Notes: generated from the sequence alone by a model not told the origin. A DNA stretch of 56,420 nt from Rhodoferax sp. (GCA_026224975.1 JAMFRW010000247.1:1-56420), one strand, 5' to 3'; positions 37,129 through 46,233 are shown, numbered from the stretch's first letter. Program-made: numbers and translations.

Positions 37129-38503
37129 AAGTCTTTCCGCGGGGCTTCTCCTGGGTACGACGCTGGCCCTGTCGGGCGTGGCGCTCCTCGTCGTGGGAGG
37201 TGCCGCCGCAGTCACCTACGTGAACTCTTCGTTTCTCGGTCGAAACGGTCTCGAGGAAACGGCCGCACATGTGCGGCGTGCGCTACGGTTCGACGCTTCG
37301 GGTGGGCCTGCGTCGGTAGAACTGCCGCCGCCGCTCAAGAGAATCTTCGACGCCCTCCGCAGCGAAGTCTTCTACCGCGTCCTGGATGCGCAGGGTCGGG
37401 TGATCCTGAGTTCGGATGGAGGCCAAGCGGCTCTTGCCTCGGAGGGCGAAAATTTCGATCCGGCGCGAAGCGTCTTCACGCTGGCTCGGGGCGACACTGT
37501 CCTGCATGTGTTGACATCACAGGTGGGCACAATGGAGCGGCCCGCCTTTTTGCAGACGGCTCGCAGCGAGCGCTTCAATCAGGCGGTCTTCGAGATCGCC
37601 GGGCCTGTCGCGCAACGCAGTGCGTTGACCACGCTTGCGATTGCACTGGCCGTCTTTTCCGCTGTGGTTTTTCTGATCATGCGCCGGACGTTCCACCAGC
37701 TTCGACGTGTGGGCCAGGCGGCTGCCGTCATCGAACCCCACAACTTGTCGCATCGCTTGAGCGTGCAAGGTGTTCCAACCGAAGTCGCACCATTGGTCCA
37801 AGAGTTCAACGTCATTCTCGATCGACTGGAAAAAGGGTTTCGGGTTCAACAGGAGTTTCTGGCCACGGCAGCGCACGAGCTCAAAACGCCGATCACCGTG
37901 ATGCGCGCACAGATAGAGGTGAAAGGTGTGGCCGACCGCCAGGTGCTGCTGAAAGACCTCGACCAGATGGCGCGACAGGTCCAGCAACTGTTGCTGCTGG
38001 CGGAGGCCAGCGAAGGGCAGAACTACACGATGGACGAAGTGGATCTCGCGGAGATCGCGCAATCCGCCATCGAGCAATTGACCCGCCTGGCCGACGCGCG
38101 AGCCGTTTCGCTTCACCTCGACGTGCCAACCCGGGTCCTGGTCTCGGCAGATGAGGGCGCGACATTCATGCTTGTCCGCAACCTTCTGGAGAACGCGATT
38201 CATCATGCCCCCCGCGGCACGCAGGTTCGCGTGATGATCCAACCAGGCGCGCTCGTCGTGAGCGACTCTGGGCCTGGTATCGATCCGGCGGACCTGCCCC
38301 GACTCTTCGAACGATTCTGGCGAGGCAAGCACCGCCGTGATCAGGGTGCCGGCCTCGGCCTGTCGATCTGCTTCGAAATCGCCACGCGACACGGCTGGTC
38401 GATCAGCGCCGGCAACAGCCATCCCGGCGCCACTTTTTCGGTGACATTTGCAGATACCCGCCGTGGGGGATGCAAGCAAGCAGTCGTTGACTACCTGGAA
38501 TAA
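37100..38503 (+). CDS. Sensor histidine kinase
   Basis: The 467-residue membrane kinase has TM1 at about 15-37 and TM2 at about 175-195, flanking a periplasmic sensor of about 135 residues. A HAMP linker (LRRVGQAAAVIEPHNLSHRL) and an H-box with His259 (FLATAAHELKTPITV) follow, then the N-box NLLENAIHHAP, G1 VVSDSGPGID, F-box FERFWRG and G2 GAGLGLSICFEI. The ATG at 37100 has a strong AGGAGGGG site within the response regulator's end. It should phosphorylate the partner regulator encoded just upstream. The signal is unknown. Confidence 0.9.
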   Translation: MRWRPRRPGKSLSAGLLLGTTLALSGVALLVVGGAAAVTYVNSSFLGRNGLEETAAHVRRALRFDASGGPASVELPPPLKRIFDALRSEVFYRVLDAQGRVILSSDGGQAALASEGENFDPARSVFTLARGDTVLHVLTSQVGTMERPAFLQTARSERFNQAVFEIAGPVAQRSALTTLAIALAVFSAVVFLIMRRTFHQLRRVGQAAAVIEPHNLSHRLSVQGVPTEVAPLVQEFNVILDRLEKGFRVQQEFLATAAHELKTPITVMRAQIEVKGVADRQVLLKDLDQMARQVQQLLLLAEASEGQNYTMDEVDLAEIAQSAIEQLTRLADARAVSLHLDVPTRVLVSADEGATFMLVRNLLENAIHHAPRGTQVRVMIQPGALVVSDSGPGIDPADLPRLFERFWRGKHRRDQGAGLGLSICFEIATRHGWSISAGNSHPGATFSVTFADTRRGGCKQAVVDYLE

Positions 38504-39078
38504 CGGTCCACGTTCAACCTCGGCTTCCAGCCGCAACCCAACATGTTGCGGGGCAAATCAGATCGTCCTGTATCCAGGGGGCACGAGGGGCGCAGGCCCG
38601 ATGCACGGGCCTGCACGTCGACTCGGCGAGCACATTGGAAGTCAACGAAGATTCGAAGTGCCGCACGGCCCAATGGGCCAAGCACAAAATCCGTTTCGGC
38701 GGCCCGAAGTCGAAAGCAACGTGGAGGCTTTTTAGCGCCCCACGCTTCGCGTGGCCAGCCGCTTTGCGGCGGCACCAAGCGCCTCGGTGACTTCGGGCGC
38801 CGACTTGCGCTGGCCTTGATCGATCGCGCGCGCGGCCAAGACCACCGGTCCGTTCCACGGGACGATGCTCAGCACCACGCCGGCAGATTGGCGAACCGTC
38901 ATCGACAACGCGCCGGGTTTGTCGGTCGGGATGGTCTCCCCCTGGATCTGCGTTGCCAGGGATGCCGCCTCACGAAAAAGATTCGCCGCCAGCATGACGT
39001 TGAAGCCCGCCCAGAGGGCCGACGCCCCTACTTCGGCGCCCATCGTTCGGTTGGTTGAAGTAAGAGATGGAATCGGCG
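38504..39078. other. Non-coding interval with gene remnants
   Basis: This 575-bp stretch between the histidine kinase and the GMC oxidoreductase holds no intact gene. The only recognisable content is the aldehyde dehydrogenase fragment at 38822-39043 (minus strand), listed separately. Other open frames (for example 38543-39058 plus strand) have no coding character. No tRNA, transposase end or obvious promoter was seen. Confidence 0.6.
38822..39043 (-). pseudogene. Aldehyde dehydrogenase fragment (salicylaldehyde/vanillin dehydrogenase-like)
   Basis: About 74 codons encode a segment very like residues 100-175 of NahF/vanillin-type dehydrogenases: MGAEVGASALWAGFNVMLAA, LFREAASLATQIQGETIP, SMTVRQSAGVVLSIVPWNGP (containing the oxyanion Asn) and VVLAARAI. 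The catalytic Glu and Cys regions, the N-terminus and the C-terminus are absent, and the flanking frame is unrelated. It is a relic, not a functional gene. It sits just beyond a GMC oxidoreductase and near the salicylate operon, so it may be what remains of an enzyme feeding salicylate. Confidence 0.8.
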
Positions 39079-40824
39079 TCAGGCCGACTTGTTCAGGATT
39101 TCTGCCATGCGCTCGCCGATCAGCGCGCAACTGGCCATCGTGGCTGCGGCGGGAATTCGCGGCATGATCGAGCTGTCTGCGATGCGCAGGTTCTGGATGC
39201 CCCTGACACGCAGCTTGCCGTCCACCACCGCTTCGTTGTCTTTCCCCATACGGCAGGTGCCCACCTCGTGAAAGTAGGTCGTTGCACCGTCGCGCGCAAA
39301 GTCCTCGAGTTCCTGGCCGCTGAGCTTCTTGCCCGGCGCGACCTCGCGCTTCACGAAGTCCCGCATTGCAGCAGAGTTGCCGATGTCCCGCGCCACCTGA
39401 ATACCGTAGGAAAGTGCTCTCACGTCATCCGGGTGGCTGAGGAACCGTGCATCGACGATCGGGCGATCGGCCGGATTCGCAGAGCGCAGGCGAATCGCAC
39501 CGCGACTCTTCGGTGCGACGAGTCCTGCGCACAGTGCCCAACTGGTCGGCGGCGGCGCATAGCGCTTGGCCACCACGTCGCTGGCGTAAGGCAACTCGAT
39601 CTGCACCAAGTTCAAATCCGGGGTCGCGAGCGTGGGCTGGCTCTTCATGAAGCCCGATGCATTCGCCGCGCTGTTTCGATGCGGGATATGCTCCTTCGGC
39701 TCCCAGATGCATCCACCGTGGAGCAGGTGGTCCTGGAAGTTCTGCCCAACTTCGGGCGCGTGCACCAGAGTTTGGATGCCGTGCGACCGCAGTTGGGTCT
39801 GATCGCCGATGCCGCTCAGCATCAGGAGCTTGGGTGTGTTGATGCCACCCGAGCACACGATCACTTCTGATTTGGCCTCGATGCGGCGTGGTCCGGCCGC
39901 CGAAGCGATCTCGACACCGGTGGCGCGCTTTCCCGCGAACGTGAGGCGATCGACGTGTGTCTTCACCAGCAGCGTGACGTTCTTTCTGGCGAGGGCAGGG
40001 TACAGGTACGCCCGTGCCATGCTTTGGCGCCGCCCGTCGCGGATGATTTGATTCATCAGTGCGAAGCCACCACTGCCTTCTTCGCGTGCGCCGTTCAAGT
40101 CGTCGAGCACCGGGAGCCCCATCTCGCGGCAGGCCGCCAGCATCGCCGGGGCAGCCGGGTGCGGATTGGCCGCGGGCTGGCACCACACCGGCCCCCCCTT
40201 GCCGCGATAGCGAGCATCGGGCTTGCCTTGCCAGTCCTCCATGCGGCGGTAAATCGACAGGCCGTGCTCGTAGCCCCAGTCCTTGTCGCCGCTCTCGGCA
40301 GCCCAATGCTCGAGGTCGTTCTTGAACGGCCGCGCCCAGATCGTGGCGTTGATGCTGCTGCCACCGCCTACGACCTTGCCCATGTGCTCAGGGATCGCAC
40401 GGTTGTTGGTGCCAGGCGATGCGATGGCGACGTCTTGCCAATCGCGTTCGGTGCCGAGGTTGGTGAACCAGACGCCGGGATCGATCACCGAAGGTGCAGT
40501 GTCCCAGTCGCCGGCCTCGATGACGAGGATGCTCGCATCGGGGCTGGCCGCAGAGAGCCGCCCCACCAGCGCGGAACCAGCGCTGCCGGTACCGACAACG
40601 ACGTAGTCATAGGCGAGCTGAAGCTTTGCGGCGCGCTTGCTCTGATTGGCTCGAATGGCATCGAGTTCGTCGGCAAGCGCCTGCAGTCCGGTCGTTGCCA
40701 AACCGAAACTGGTCACGGCCCGGACGAAGCTGCGACGTGTCAGGCGGCCGGTGAGCAACGCGTGCTCGAGTGTTTGCAGGGCACTTGACATGTCGCTGCC
40801 TTCTGCAGAAGTGAATCTTCTCAT
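39079..40824 (-). CDS. Tat-exported GMC-family oxidoreductase
   Basis: This is a 581-residue FAD-dependent glucose-methanol-choline oxidoreductase. A twin-arginine leader (TRRSFVRAVTSFGLATTG) lies about 30 residues in. The ADP-binding motif follows (YDYVVVGTGSAGSALVGRLS), then GMC signature 1 (GKVVGGGSSINATIWARP) and signature 2 (VIVCSGGINTPKLLMLSGIG). The C-terminal catalytic region contains TYFHEVGTCRMG and the final IADSSIMPRIPAAATM. It would oxidise an alcohol in the periplasm. Two adjacent ATGs (40827 and 40824) follow GGAG; the second has better spacing. No cytochrome or gamma-subunit gene is adjacent. Substrate unknown; an aryl alcohol is plausible from context. Confidence 0.85.
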   Translation of the reverse strand: MRRFTSAEGSDMSSALQTLEHALLTGRLTRRSFVRAVTSFGLATTGLQALADELDAIRANQSKRAAKLQLAYDYVVVGTGSAGSALVGRLSAASPDASILVIEAGDWDTAPSVIDPGVWFTNLGTERDWQDVAIASPGTNNRAIPEHMGKVVGGGSSINATIWARPFKNDLEHWAAESGDKDWGYEHGLSIYRRMEDWQGKPDARYRGKGGPVWCQPAANPHPAAPAMLAACREMGLPVLDDLNGAREEGSGGFALMNQIIRDGRRQSMARAYLYPALARKNVTLLVKTHVDRLTFAGKRATGVEIASAAGPRRIEAKSEVIVCSGGINTPKLLMLSGIGDQTQLRSHGIQTLVHAPEVGQNFQDHLLHGGCIWEPKEHIPHRNSAANASGFMKSQPTLATPDLNLVQIELPYASDVVAKRYAPPPTSWALCAGLVAPKSRGAIRLRSANPADRPIVDARFLSHPDDVRALSYGIQVARDIGNSAAMRDFVKREVAPGKKLSGQELEDFARDGATTYFHEVGTCRMGKDNEAVVDGKLRVRGIQNLRIADSSIMPRIPAAATMASCALIGERMAEILNKSA

Positions 40825-40968
40825 CATGGTCTCCGTCGTTGGTTTTTCCGAACCCGGCAATGGCTGATCGATCTGGAAAGAACGCGACGGTAAGAGTGCG
40901 GCTGCAGTGGCTCAAACGTCGGGTTAACGCGGGGCTCTGGATTGTTCCGTCCGGGAGCAGGTGCTGTG

Positions 40969-42183
40969 TCAGCCGCGGGTGGCGAGGTCGTCCGAGTCCA
41001 CCGATCGCAGGCGCCGGTAGATGAAGTTTCGAGACACCTGCAACGACCTCGCGGCCTGCGACACGTTGCCACCGCAGGCCTGCAGCGTGCGGTCGATCAG
41101 ATCGCGGTCGAACGCACGCAGCGTCGTCTTCGCGCTGGGAATCTCTGCCGCTTGGCCAACGGAGGCGTCGGGTTCGTTCACCCCGAGATCAGTGAAAGCC
41201 ACTTCCGGCGTTCGCGGTACGGCGACGAAGTGGCGTGGCCCGTCCGGCGACCGCATTTCGGCCCTTGCCCGAACCATGAGACCGTTGGGAAGCGTCAGTA
41301 CCGAGGACCCGGTCTCCGGCAGTGAGGCGAGTTGCGCCATTCGAAGTCCGAACATTTCATCGAGGCCGAAGTCTTGCGTCTCCTGCGGCGATGACATGCC
41401 CAGCAAACTGCGCGCCACACCGTTGTGCCACGCCAGGCGGCCACGGGTGTCGATGCCGACGAGTCCGACAAGCGCCGAGTCGAGCAGTTCGTCGGCAATC
41501 TGGAATCGCACCACCAGGTGATCATTGGATTGAGCGATGAGCAGCCGGTTCTCGATCTCCGCTGCAAACAGACCAGTGACCGCTGCGGCGTCGAAGGCGA
41601 ACGGAAGTGTCTCGCTCGACAGGTCGAGCACGCCGGCCAGTGCGCCTGTGATGCCACGAATCGGGGCCGCCGAGCAGTGCATCCCCTTGACGCTTTCGAA
41701 GAAGTGGTCCGCACCGAGCACGGAGACCGCCTTGCCCGTACGAGCGACCACGCCGGGGGCTGTGGTCCCCACTGCTTCTTCGGACAGGTTCACTCCGACC
41801 CGGGTGGCGACCGGCATCAGCTCTTCGTGCGCACGCCCTGCGCAACTGGCACCGATGAGCACGCCGGTGGGATCGGTGAGCATGGCGGCGCACGATGTGG
41901 TGCCAAGCATCGACTCCAGCTTTGGCGAAACCTCGAGCCACGCTTGCAGCAAGTGGCGGTTCTTCTGCAGCGCCAGATGAGATCGGCTTGCGGTGACGGG
42001 TTCGAATACCGCCCGGTCACCGGGACGATGGCGCAAGCGCAAACACCTCGACCATGACTGGAATACCGCGTCCGACACGACGCCCGTGGGGGTCAGCCCC
42101 TCCTCGAAGAATTGCTGCCGCGCCAAGTCGAGACGGGCCGCGCGAGAACCGAGGAACGAGCTCGGCGGCAGTTGCGAAGACAT
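40969..42183 (-). CDS. AcoR-like GAF/Fis regulator lacking the AAA+ domain
   Basis: The 404-residue protein has an N-terminal AcoR-type region (ARQQFFEEGLTPTGVVSDAV, QSWSRCLRLR) and a GAF domain (SCAAMLTDPTGVLIGASC to LDLSSETLPFAFDA). A PAS-like segment follows (LLDSALVGLVGIDTRGRLAW), and the C-terminal Fis helix-turn-helix comes directly after it (LIDRTLQACGGNVSQAARSLQ, VSRNFIYRRL). There is no Walker A and no GAFTGA loop, so it cannot remodel sigma-54 polymerase by the usual mechanism. It may act at sigma-70 promoters or as a repressor. It lies between the GMC oxidoreductase and the end of the salicylate operon, in the same orientation. I chose the ATG at 42183 because the upstream extension lacks family character. 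Confidence 0.8.
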   Translation of the reverse strand: MSSQLPPSSFLGSRAARLDLARQQFFEEGLTPTGVVSDAVFQSWSRCLRLRHRPGDRAVFEPVTASRSHLALQKNRHLLQAWLEVSPKLESMLGTTSCAAMLTDPTGVLIGASCAGRAHEELMPVATRVGVNLSEEAVGTTAPGVVARTGKAVSVLGADHFFESVKGMHCSAAPIRGITGALAGVLDLSSETLPFAFDAAAVTGLFAAEIENRLLIAQSNDHLVVRFQIADELLDSALVGLVGIDTRGRLAWHNGVARSLLGMSSPQETQDFGLDEMFGLRMAQLASLPETGSSVLTLPNGLMVRARAEMRSPDGPRHFVAVPRTPEVAFTDLGVNEPDASVGQAAEIPSAKTTLRAFDRDLIDRTLQACGGNVSQAARSLQVSRNFIYRRLRSVDSDDLATRG

Positions 42184-42260
42184 GAGGGATCCGCTTCTCG
42201 GTTCGGTGAGGAAGTGACCGGCGGAGTCCCAGGCGGAACGTGCGCGCGACGCGCCTGCGC

Positions 42261-42899
42261 TCACGATGCGTCGGGCTGGCCGGCTGGCGCTGCCTTCCGA
42301 AAGGCCTCGATGCGGCCGCAGGCCTTGTCGATTGCCAGCACGTTCGGCCAACGGCCGATGTCAAGTTCGAAGCGGCGGGCGCTCTCGATTTGCGGCACGA
42401 GATAGACGTCGGCAATCGTCGGAGCACCACCGAAGCAGAAGTCGCCGCGTTGTGTGTCGCCAGCCAGCAGCGCTTCGAGTGCGTCGAATCCGTCGGTGAT
42501 CCAGGTCGCGCACCAACGTTGCACGGCCGCCTCGTCGGCACCGAACTGATGGCGCAGCGCTTCGAGGATGCGCCGGTTGTTGATGGGATGAACATCGCAT
42601 CCGACGATGGCTGCGAGAGCGCGCACGCGGGCACGCGCGTCGATGTGCGAAGGCAGCAACGCTGGCGTGGGATAGCGCTCCTCCAGCCACTCGATGATGG
42701 CCGGCGACTGGATCAAGACCTGGTCACCATCGACGAGTGCAGGCACCAGACGCTGCGGATTGATCGCCTTGTAATCGGCGCCGAGGTGCTGCTCTGTGCG
42801 TAAGTCGATCGGCAGGTAGTCGTAGTCGAGGCCCTTCAGGTTGAGGGCGATGCGCAAGCGGTGCGAGGTGCCGCTGCGGAAGAAGTTGTAGAGCTTCAT
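42261..42899 (-). CDS. nagL: Maleylpyruvate isomerase (zeta-class GST)
   Basis: The 212-residue glutathione S-transferase of the zeta class begins MKLYNFFRSGTSHRLRIALN, with the SxxS/C-type active-site region RSGTSHR, then NPQRLVPALVDGD and the Glu-Ser glutathione contact QSPAIIEWLEE. It isomerises maleylpyruvate to fumarylpyruvate in the gentisate pathway. It is the last gene of the minus-strand operon, directly after gentisate dioxygenase, so maleylpyruvate is a better substrate guess than maleylacetoacetate. Another ATG two codons upstream (42905) is possible. Confidence 0.86.
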   Translation of the reverse strand: MKLYNFFRSGTSHRLRIALNLKGLDYDYLPIDLRTEQHLGADYKAINPQRLVPALVDGDQVLIQSPAIIEWLEERYPTPALLPSHIDARARVRALAAIVGCDVHPINNRRILEALRHQFGADEAAVQRWCATWITDGFDALEALLAGDTQRGDFCFGGAPTIADVYLVPQIESARRFELDIGRWPNVLAIDKACGRIEAFRKAAPAGQPDAS

Positions 42900-42915
42900 G
42901 GACATTCCGGTTGTT

Positions 42916-44040
42916 TCACCTGTCGATCTGCACGCGATGGGCGTGAAGCGCTTCGAAAATCGGCGCATCGCCGAATCGGAAGAGATCCAGCTGCGTCGTC
43001 GGTGAAGCTTGTGCCGAGAATGGCACCCACGACGGCACGACGAACATGTCGCCACGGGCCACGTCCCATTGCTTGTCGCCGACGCTCACGACGCCGGTGC
43101 CATCGAAGACCTGATAGACGGACGAACCGGTTTCGCGCCGCGTGAGCGTGGCCGCGCCGGCACGCAAGCGGTGCATCTCGGTGCGCATCGTCGGCAGCAC
43201 GTCGCCGCCGTTCGTCGGGTTCGTGAAGCGCACTGCTGCGTGGCCAGGGCTCAGCGTGCAGGTTTCGCCTTCGTCGTCGAGTTCTAGCTGTTCGGCCAGC
43301 GCGCGATCCGTGTCCACCCAGCGATAGGCGAGCAGCGGCGTGGCGGGCAGCGCGCCGGTCCTGGACACCGGGCGCAGGCCCGGGTGGCCCCAGAGGCGCT
43401 CGGAACGGGAGCGATCCGGCGTCGTCATCTCGGCCGCGCCGATGCGGTCACGCCCCACTTCGAAGAACTGGCTCTCGGTGTAGTACGAGAACGGAATGTC
43501 CAGGCCGTCGATCCATGCCATCGGTTCGCTGGCGGCGTTGTGGTGCGCGTGCCAGTTCCAGCCGGCTTGCGGCAGGAAGTCGCCGCGCGACATGCGCACC
43601 GCGTCGCCGTTGACGACCGTCCACACGCCTTCGCCTTCGACGACGAAGCGGAACGCGTGCTGCGTGTGGCGATGCTCCGGTGCGTTCTCGCCGGGCATCA
43701 GGTACTGAATCGCGGCCCAGAGCGTCGGCGTCGCGTACGGCTTGCCACCGAGCGCGGGGTTGGCCAGCGCAATCGCACGCCGCTCGCCGCCGCGACCCAC
43801 CGGGACGATGCGGCCGGCTTGCGCCGCGAGTTCCTTCAGCCGGTCCCAGCGCCACAAGTGCGCGGCGGCTTTCGATTGGGGATGCAGCGGCATCAGGTCG
43901 CCGATCTCGGTCCACAGCGGGACCAGGAGTTCCCGCTCGAACCCGCGATACAGCTGCTCCAATTCAGGCGACGGGTCGGGTTGCCCGGGCGCGGCAACAG
44001 CCTTCAACCGCACCGGCGAGGGAGTGACGTCGATGGCCAT
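42916..44040 (-). CDS. nagI: Gentisate 1,2-dioxygenase
   Basis: This 374-residue bicupin Fe(II) dioxygenase has the iron-binding cupin motif PEHRHTQHAFRFVVEG (His123, His125) with a later His in WNWHAHHN (His164). A second cupin half ends GDMFVVPSWVPF. It cleaves gentisate to maleylpyruvate. I chose the ATG at 44040, with a CGGAG site 7 nt upstream; an earlier in-frame ATG at 44064 lies within a tandem 13-bp repeat and has no site. It is preceded by fumarylpyruvate hydrolase and followed by the isomerase, which completes the gentisate branch. Confidence 0.9.
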   Translation of the reverse strand: MAIDVTPSPVRLKAVAAPGQPDPSPELEQLYRGFERELLVPLWTEIGDLMPLHPQSKAAAHLWRWDRLKELAAQAGRIVPVGRGGERRAIALANPALGGKPYATPTLWAAIQYLMPGENAPEHRHTQHAFRFVVEGEGVWTVVNGDAVRMSRGDFLPQAGWNWHAHHNAASEPMAWIDGLDIPFSYYTESQFFEVGRDRIGAAEMTTPDRSRSERLWGHPGLRPVSRTGALPATPLLAYRWVDTDRALAEQLELDDEGETCTLSPGHAAVRFTNPTNGGDVLPTMRTEMHRLRAGAATLTRRETGSSVYQVFDGTGVVSVGDKQWDVARGDMFVVPSWVPFSAQASPTTQLDLFRFGDAPIFEALHAHRVQIDR

Positions 44041-44052
44041 GGCCTTGCTCCG

Positions 44053-44078
44053 TTCTGTCGTCATTTTCTGTCGTCATT
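44053..44078. repeat. Perfect tandem 13-bp repeat between nagK and nagI
   Basis: TTCTGTCGTCATT occurs twice in tandem (44053-44065 and 44066-44078). The second copy overlaps the nagK stop codon. On the coding strand each copy contains ATGACGACAGAA, which creates an extra upstream in-frame ATG for nagI. It looks like a recent slippage or duplication event. Confidence 0.8.
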
Positions 44079-44785
44079 CACTCGGCAGGGCCGACCTCGA
44101 GGGTGATCGTGCCGACACCGTCGATCCGGCCTTCGATGCGGTCGCCCGACTGCACCGGGCCCACGCCTTCGGGGGTCCCCGTGAAGATCAGATCGCCCGG
44201 CTGCAAGTGGTAGAACTTCGAGAGGTCGGCGATCAGCTCCGGGATGTTCCAGATCAGCTTCGACAGATCCGACGCTTGACGCTGCGCGCCGTTGACGTTC
44301 ATGGCAAGGGCGCCCTTGTCGAGGACGGTCCCCGGCATCGGGACGATTTCGGAGACCACCGACGATTCCTCGACGTCCTTGCCCAGGTCCCACGGCCGGC
44401 CCTTTTCGCGGGCGATGAGTTGCAGATCGCGCCGGGTCATGTCCAGGCCGCAGGCATAGCCATAGATCAGCTCGTGCGCATGGGCTTCGCCGACCCTAAA
44501 TCCAGGTGCCCCGATCGCCAGCACGAGTTCCATCTCGTGCTGGTAGTCCTTGGTGCCCGGCGGGTAGGCGACGGTGGCACCCGACTCGACAAGCGTCGAA
44601 GGGGCCTTGGTGAAGTAGAACGGCACCTCCACCGACTTGTCCACCGGCCGCCCCATCTCGACCGCATGCGCGTGGTAGTTGCGGCCGACGAAGAACAGGC
44701 GGTGGATCGGATAGCGCTCAGTGCGCCCGCGCACTGGCAGCGAGAGGACGGGGGAGGGGTTCCACAAGTAGGTGGTCGGGTTCAT
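44078..44785 (-). CDS. nagK: Fumarylpyruvate hydrolase (FAH family)
   Basis: The 235-residue fumarylacetoacetate hydrolase-fold protein contains LFFVGRNYHAHAVEMG near the start, PFYFTKAPSTLV, the metal-binding HEMELVLAIG (as YQHEMELVLAIG), the GYACGLDMTRRDLQ segment and LIFTGTPEGVGPVQSGD near the end. It hydrolyses fumarylpyruvate to fumarate and pyruvate, the final step of the gentisate pathway. It lies between the transporter and gentisate dioxygenase genes of the operon. Confidence 0.88.
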   Translation of the reverse strand: MNPTTYLWNPSPVLSLPVRGRTERYPIHRLFFVGRNYHAHAVEMGRPVDKSVEVPFYFTKAPSTLVESGATVAYPPGTKDYQHEMELVLAIGAPGFRVGEAHAHELIYGYACGLDMTRRDLQLIAREKGRPWDLGKDVEESSVVSEIVPMPGTVLDKGALAMNVNGAQRQASDLSKLIWNIPELIADLSKFYHLQPGDLIFTGTPEGVGPVQSGDRIEGRIDGVGTITLEVGPAE

Positions 44786-44815
44786 GTTGGCTCCGTTGAA
44801 AGGGGGTTCGAAAAA

Positions 44816-46192
44816 TCAGGCGTGTTTTGCAACCGACACGCGGTCCGGCGCATCGGGAATCTCGGCGCTCGCGTCGTGGTGATGCGCCGAGGCCGACCGA
44901 CGGTGATCGATCAGCAGCACCGCGATAATTCCGAGCACGGCCGGAATCGAGATCGCGATGAAGTTCTGCTGCAGCGGCAGCTTCATGCCGACGAGGATGC
45001 CGATGACGATGGGTGCGAGGATCGCGCCGGTGCGGCCGATGCCGAGCGCCCAGCCCAGGCCGGTCGAGCGGATCGCCATCGGATAGAACTGGCCGGTATA
45101 GGCGTTGGCGACGATCTGTGTGCCGATCGTCGAAGCGCCGGCCAGACCGACGACGACGAACAGTGCCGCAGTCGACATGGGTTGGCCCAGCAGGGTGATC
45201 GAGACCGCGGCCAGCGCATACATCGCGGCGAGCACGACCTTGATGTGGAACCTGTCGGCCAGCCAGCCGCCGCCGACTGCGCCGATCACCGCGCCCACGT
45301 TCAGTACCAGCACGAAGGTGAGGGCAGATCCCAGGCTGTAGCCCGCGCCGGCCATCAGCTTCGTCAGCCACGAGCTGAGGGCGTACACCATGAAGAGGCA
45401 CATGAAGAAGGCGAGCCAGAACATCACCGTGCTGAAGCCACGGCCGTCTTCGAAGAGACGCTTGATCGGCGCGTTGTCGGCCTTGTCTTCGGCCGGCACG
45501 GTGAAGCGGTCGCTCGCCACAGGCCTGTAGCTCGGCTCGAGCTTCGCGGCGATCACCTTCAGTTCGTCATGCCGACCCTTGGCGAGCAAAAACGGCATCG
45601 ACTCGGGCAGCGACTTCAGGATGAACGGAATGAGCAGTACCGGCAGGCCGGCCGCGAAGAACACCGATGGCCAACCATAGGTTTCGATCAGGCCCTTGCC
45701 GAGGATGGCTGCGACGATGCCGCCGACCGCGTAGCCGCTGAACATCAGCGTCACCAAGGTCGCGCGGATTCTCTTCGGTGCGTACTCGGTCATGTGGGCG
45801 ACGACGTTGGGCATGACGCCGCCGATGCCGACACCGGCCAGAAACCGGACGATGCTGAACGTCACCGGGTCGCGCGTCAGGCCCGCCGCTGCGGTGAAGA
45901 TGCTGAACAGCGCGATGCAGATGGCCATCGTCTTGCGCCGGCCGATCTTGTCGGCGACGGTGCCGAGGAAGATGGCGCCGAACACCATGCCAAAGAGCGC
46001 GGAGCTGACCATGAAGCCAGCGCGGGTCGGATCGACGCCGAGGTCTTTCATGATGGACGGCAGCGCGATGCCGACCACCGCCAGGTCATAGCCGTCGAAG
46101 ATGATGATGAGCGCGCACCAGAACAGCACGAGCCCGTGAAAGCGGTTGAAGCGTGCCTCGTCGGCAAGCTGGTGAACGTCGATTTGACGCAT
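44816..46192 (-). CDS. Aromatic acid:H+ symporter, MFS (AAHS family)
   Basis: This is a 458-residue MFS permease with 12 predicted membrane spans. AAHS hallmarks are the TM1 segment IIIFDGYDLAVVGIALP (DGYD motif), the loop GTVADKIGRRKTM, the second-half loop GGWLADRFHIKVV, and a central cytoplasmic loop after LPESMPFLLAKGR. It should import salicylate, gentisate or a related aromatic acid with protons. I used the ATG at 46192, which has GGAG 9 nt upstream. Its place inside the salicylate operon supports salicylate or gentisate as cargo. Confidence 0.88.
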   Translation of the reverse strand: MRQIDVHQLADEARFNRFHGLVLFWCALIIIFDGYDLAVVGIALPSIMKDLGVDPTRAGFMVSSALFGMVFGAIFLGTVADKIGRRKTMAICIALFSIFTAAAGLTRDPVTFSIVRFLAGVGIGGVMPNVVAHMTEYAPKRIRATLVTLMFSGYAVGGIVAAILGKGLIETYGWPSVFFAAGLPVLLIPFILKSLPESMPFLLAKGRHDELKVIAAKLEPSYRPVASDRFTVPAEDKADNAPIKRLFEDGRGFSTVMFWLAFFMCLFMVYALSSWLTKLMAGAGYSLGSALTFVLVLNVGAVIGAVGGGWLADRFHIKVVLAAMYALAAVSITLLGQPMSTAALFVVVGLAGASTIGTQIVANAYTGQFYPMAIRSTGLGWALGIGRTGAILAPIVIGILVGMKLPLQQNFIAISIPAVLGIIAVLLIDHRRSASAHHHDASAEIPDAPDRVSVAKHA

Positions 46193-46233
46193 GGTTTTTG
46201 TCTCCTGGAGTTGTTTGAGGCTGGCGAGCAATG

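Noticed and set aside
38543-39058. 171-codon open frame on the plus strand
   Set aside because: It is antisense to the aldehyde dehydrogenase fragment, and its translation has no protein-like features.
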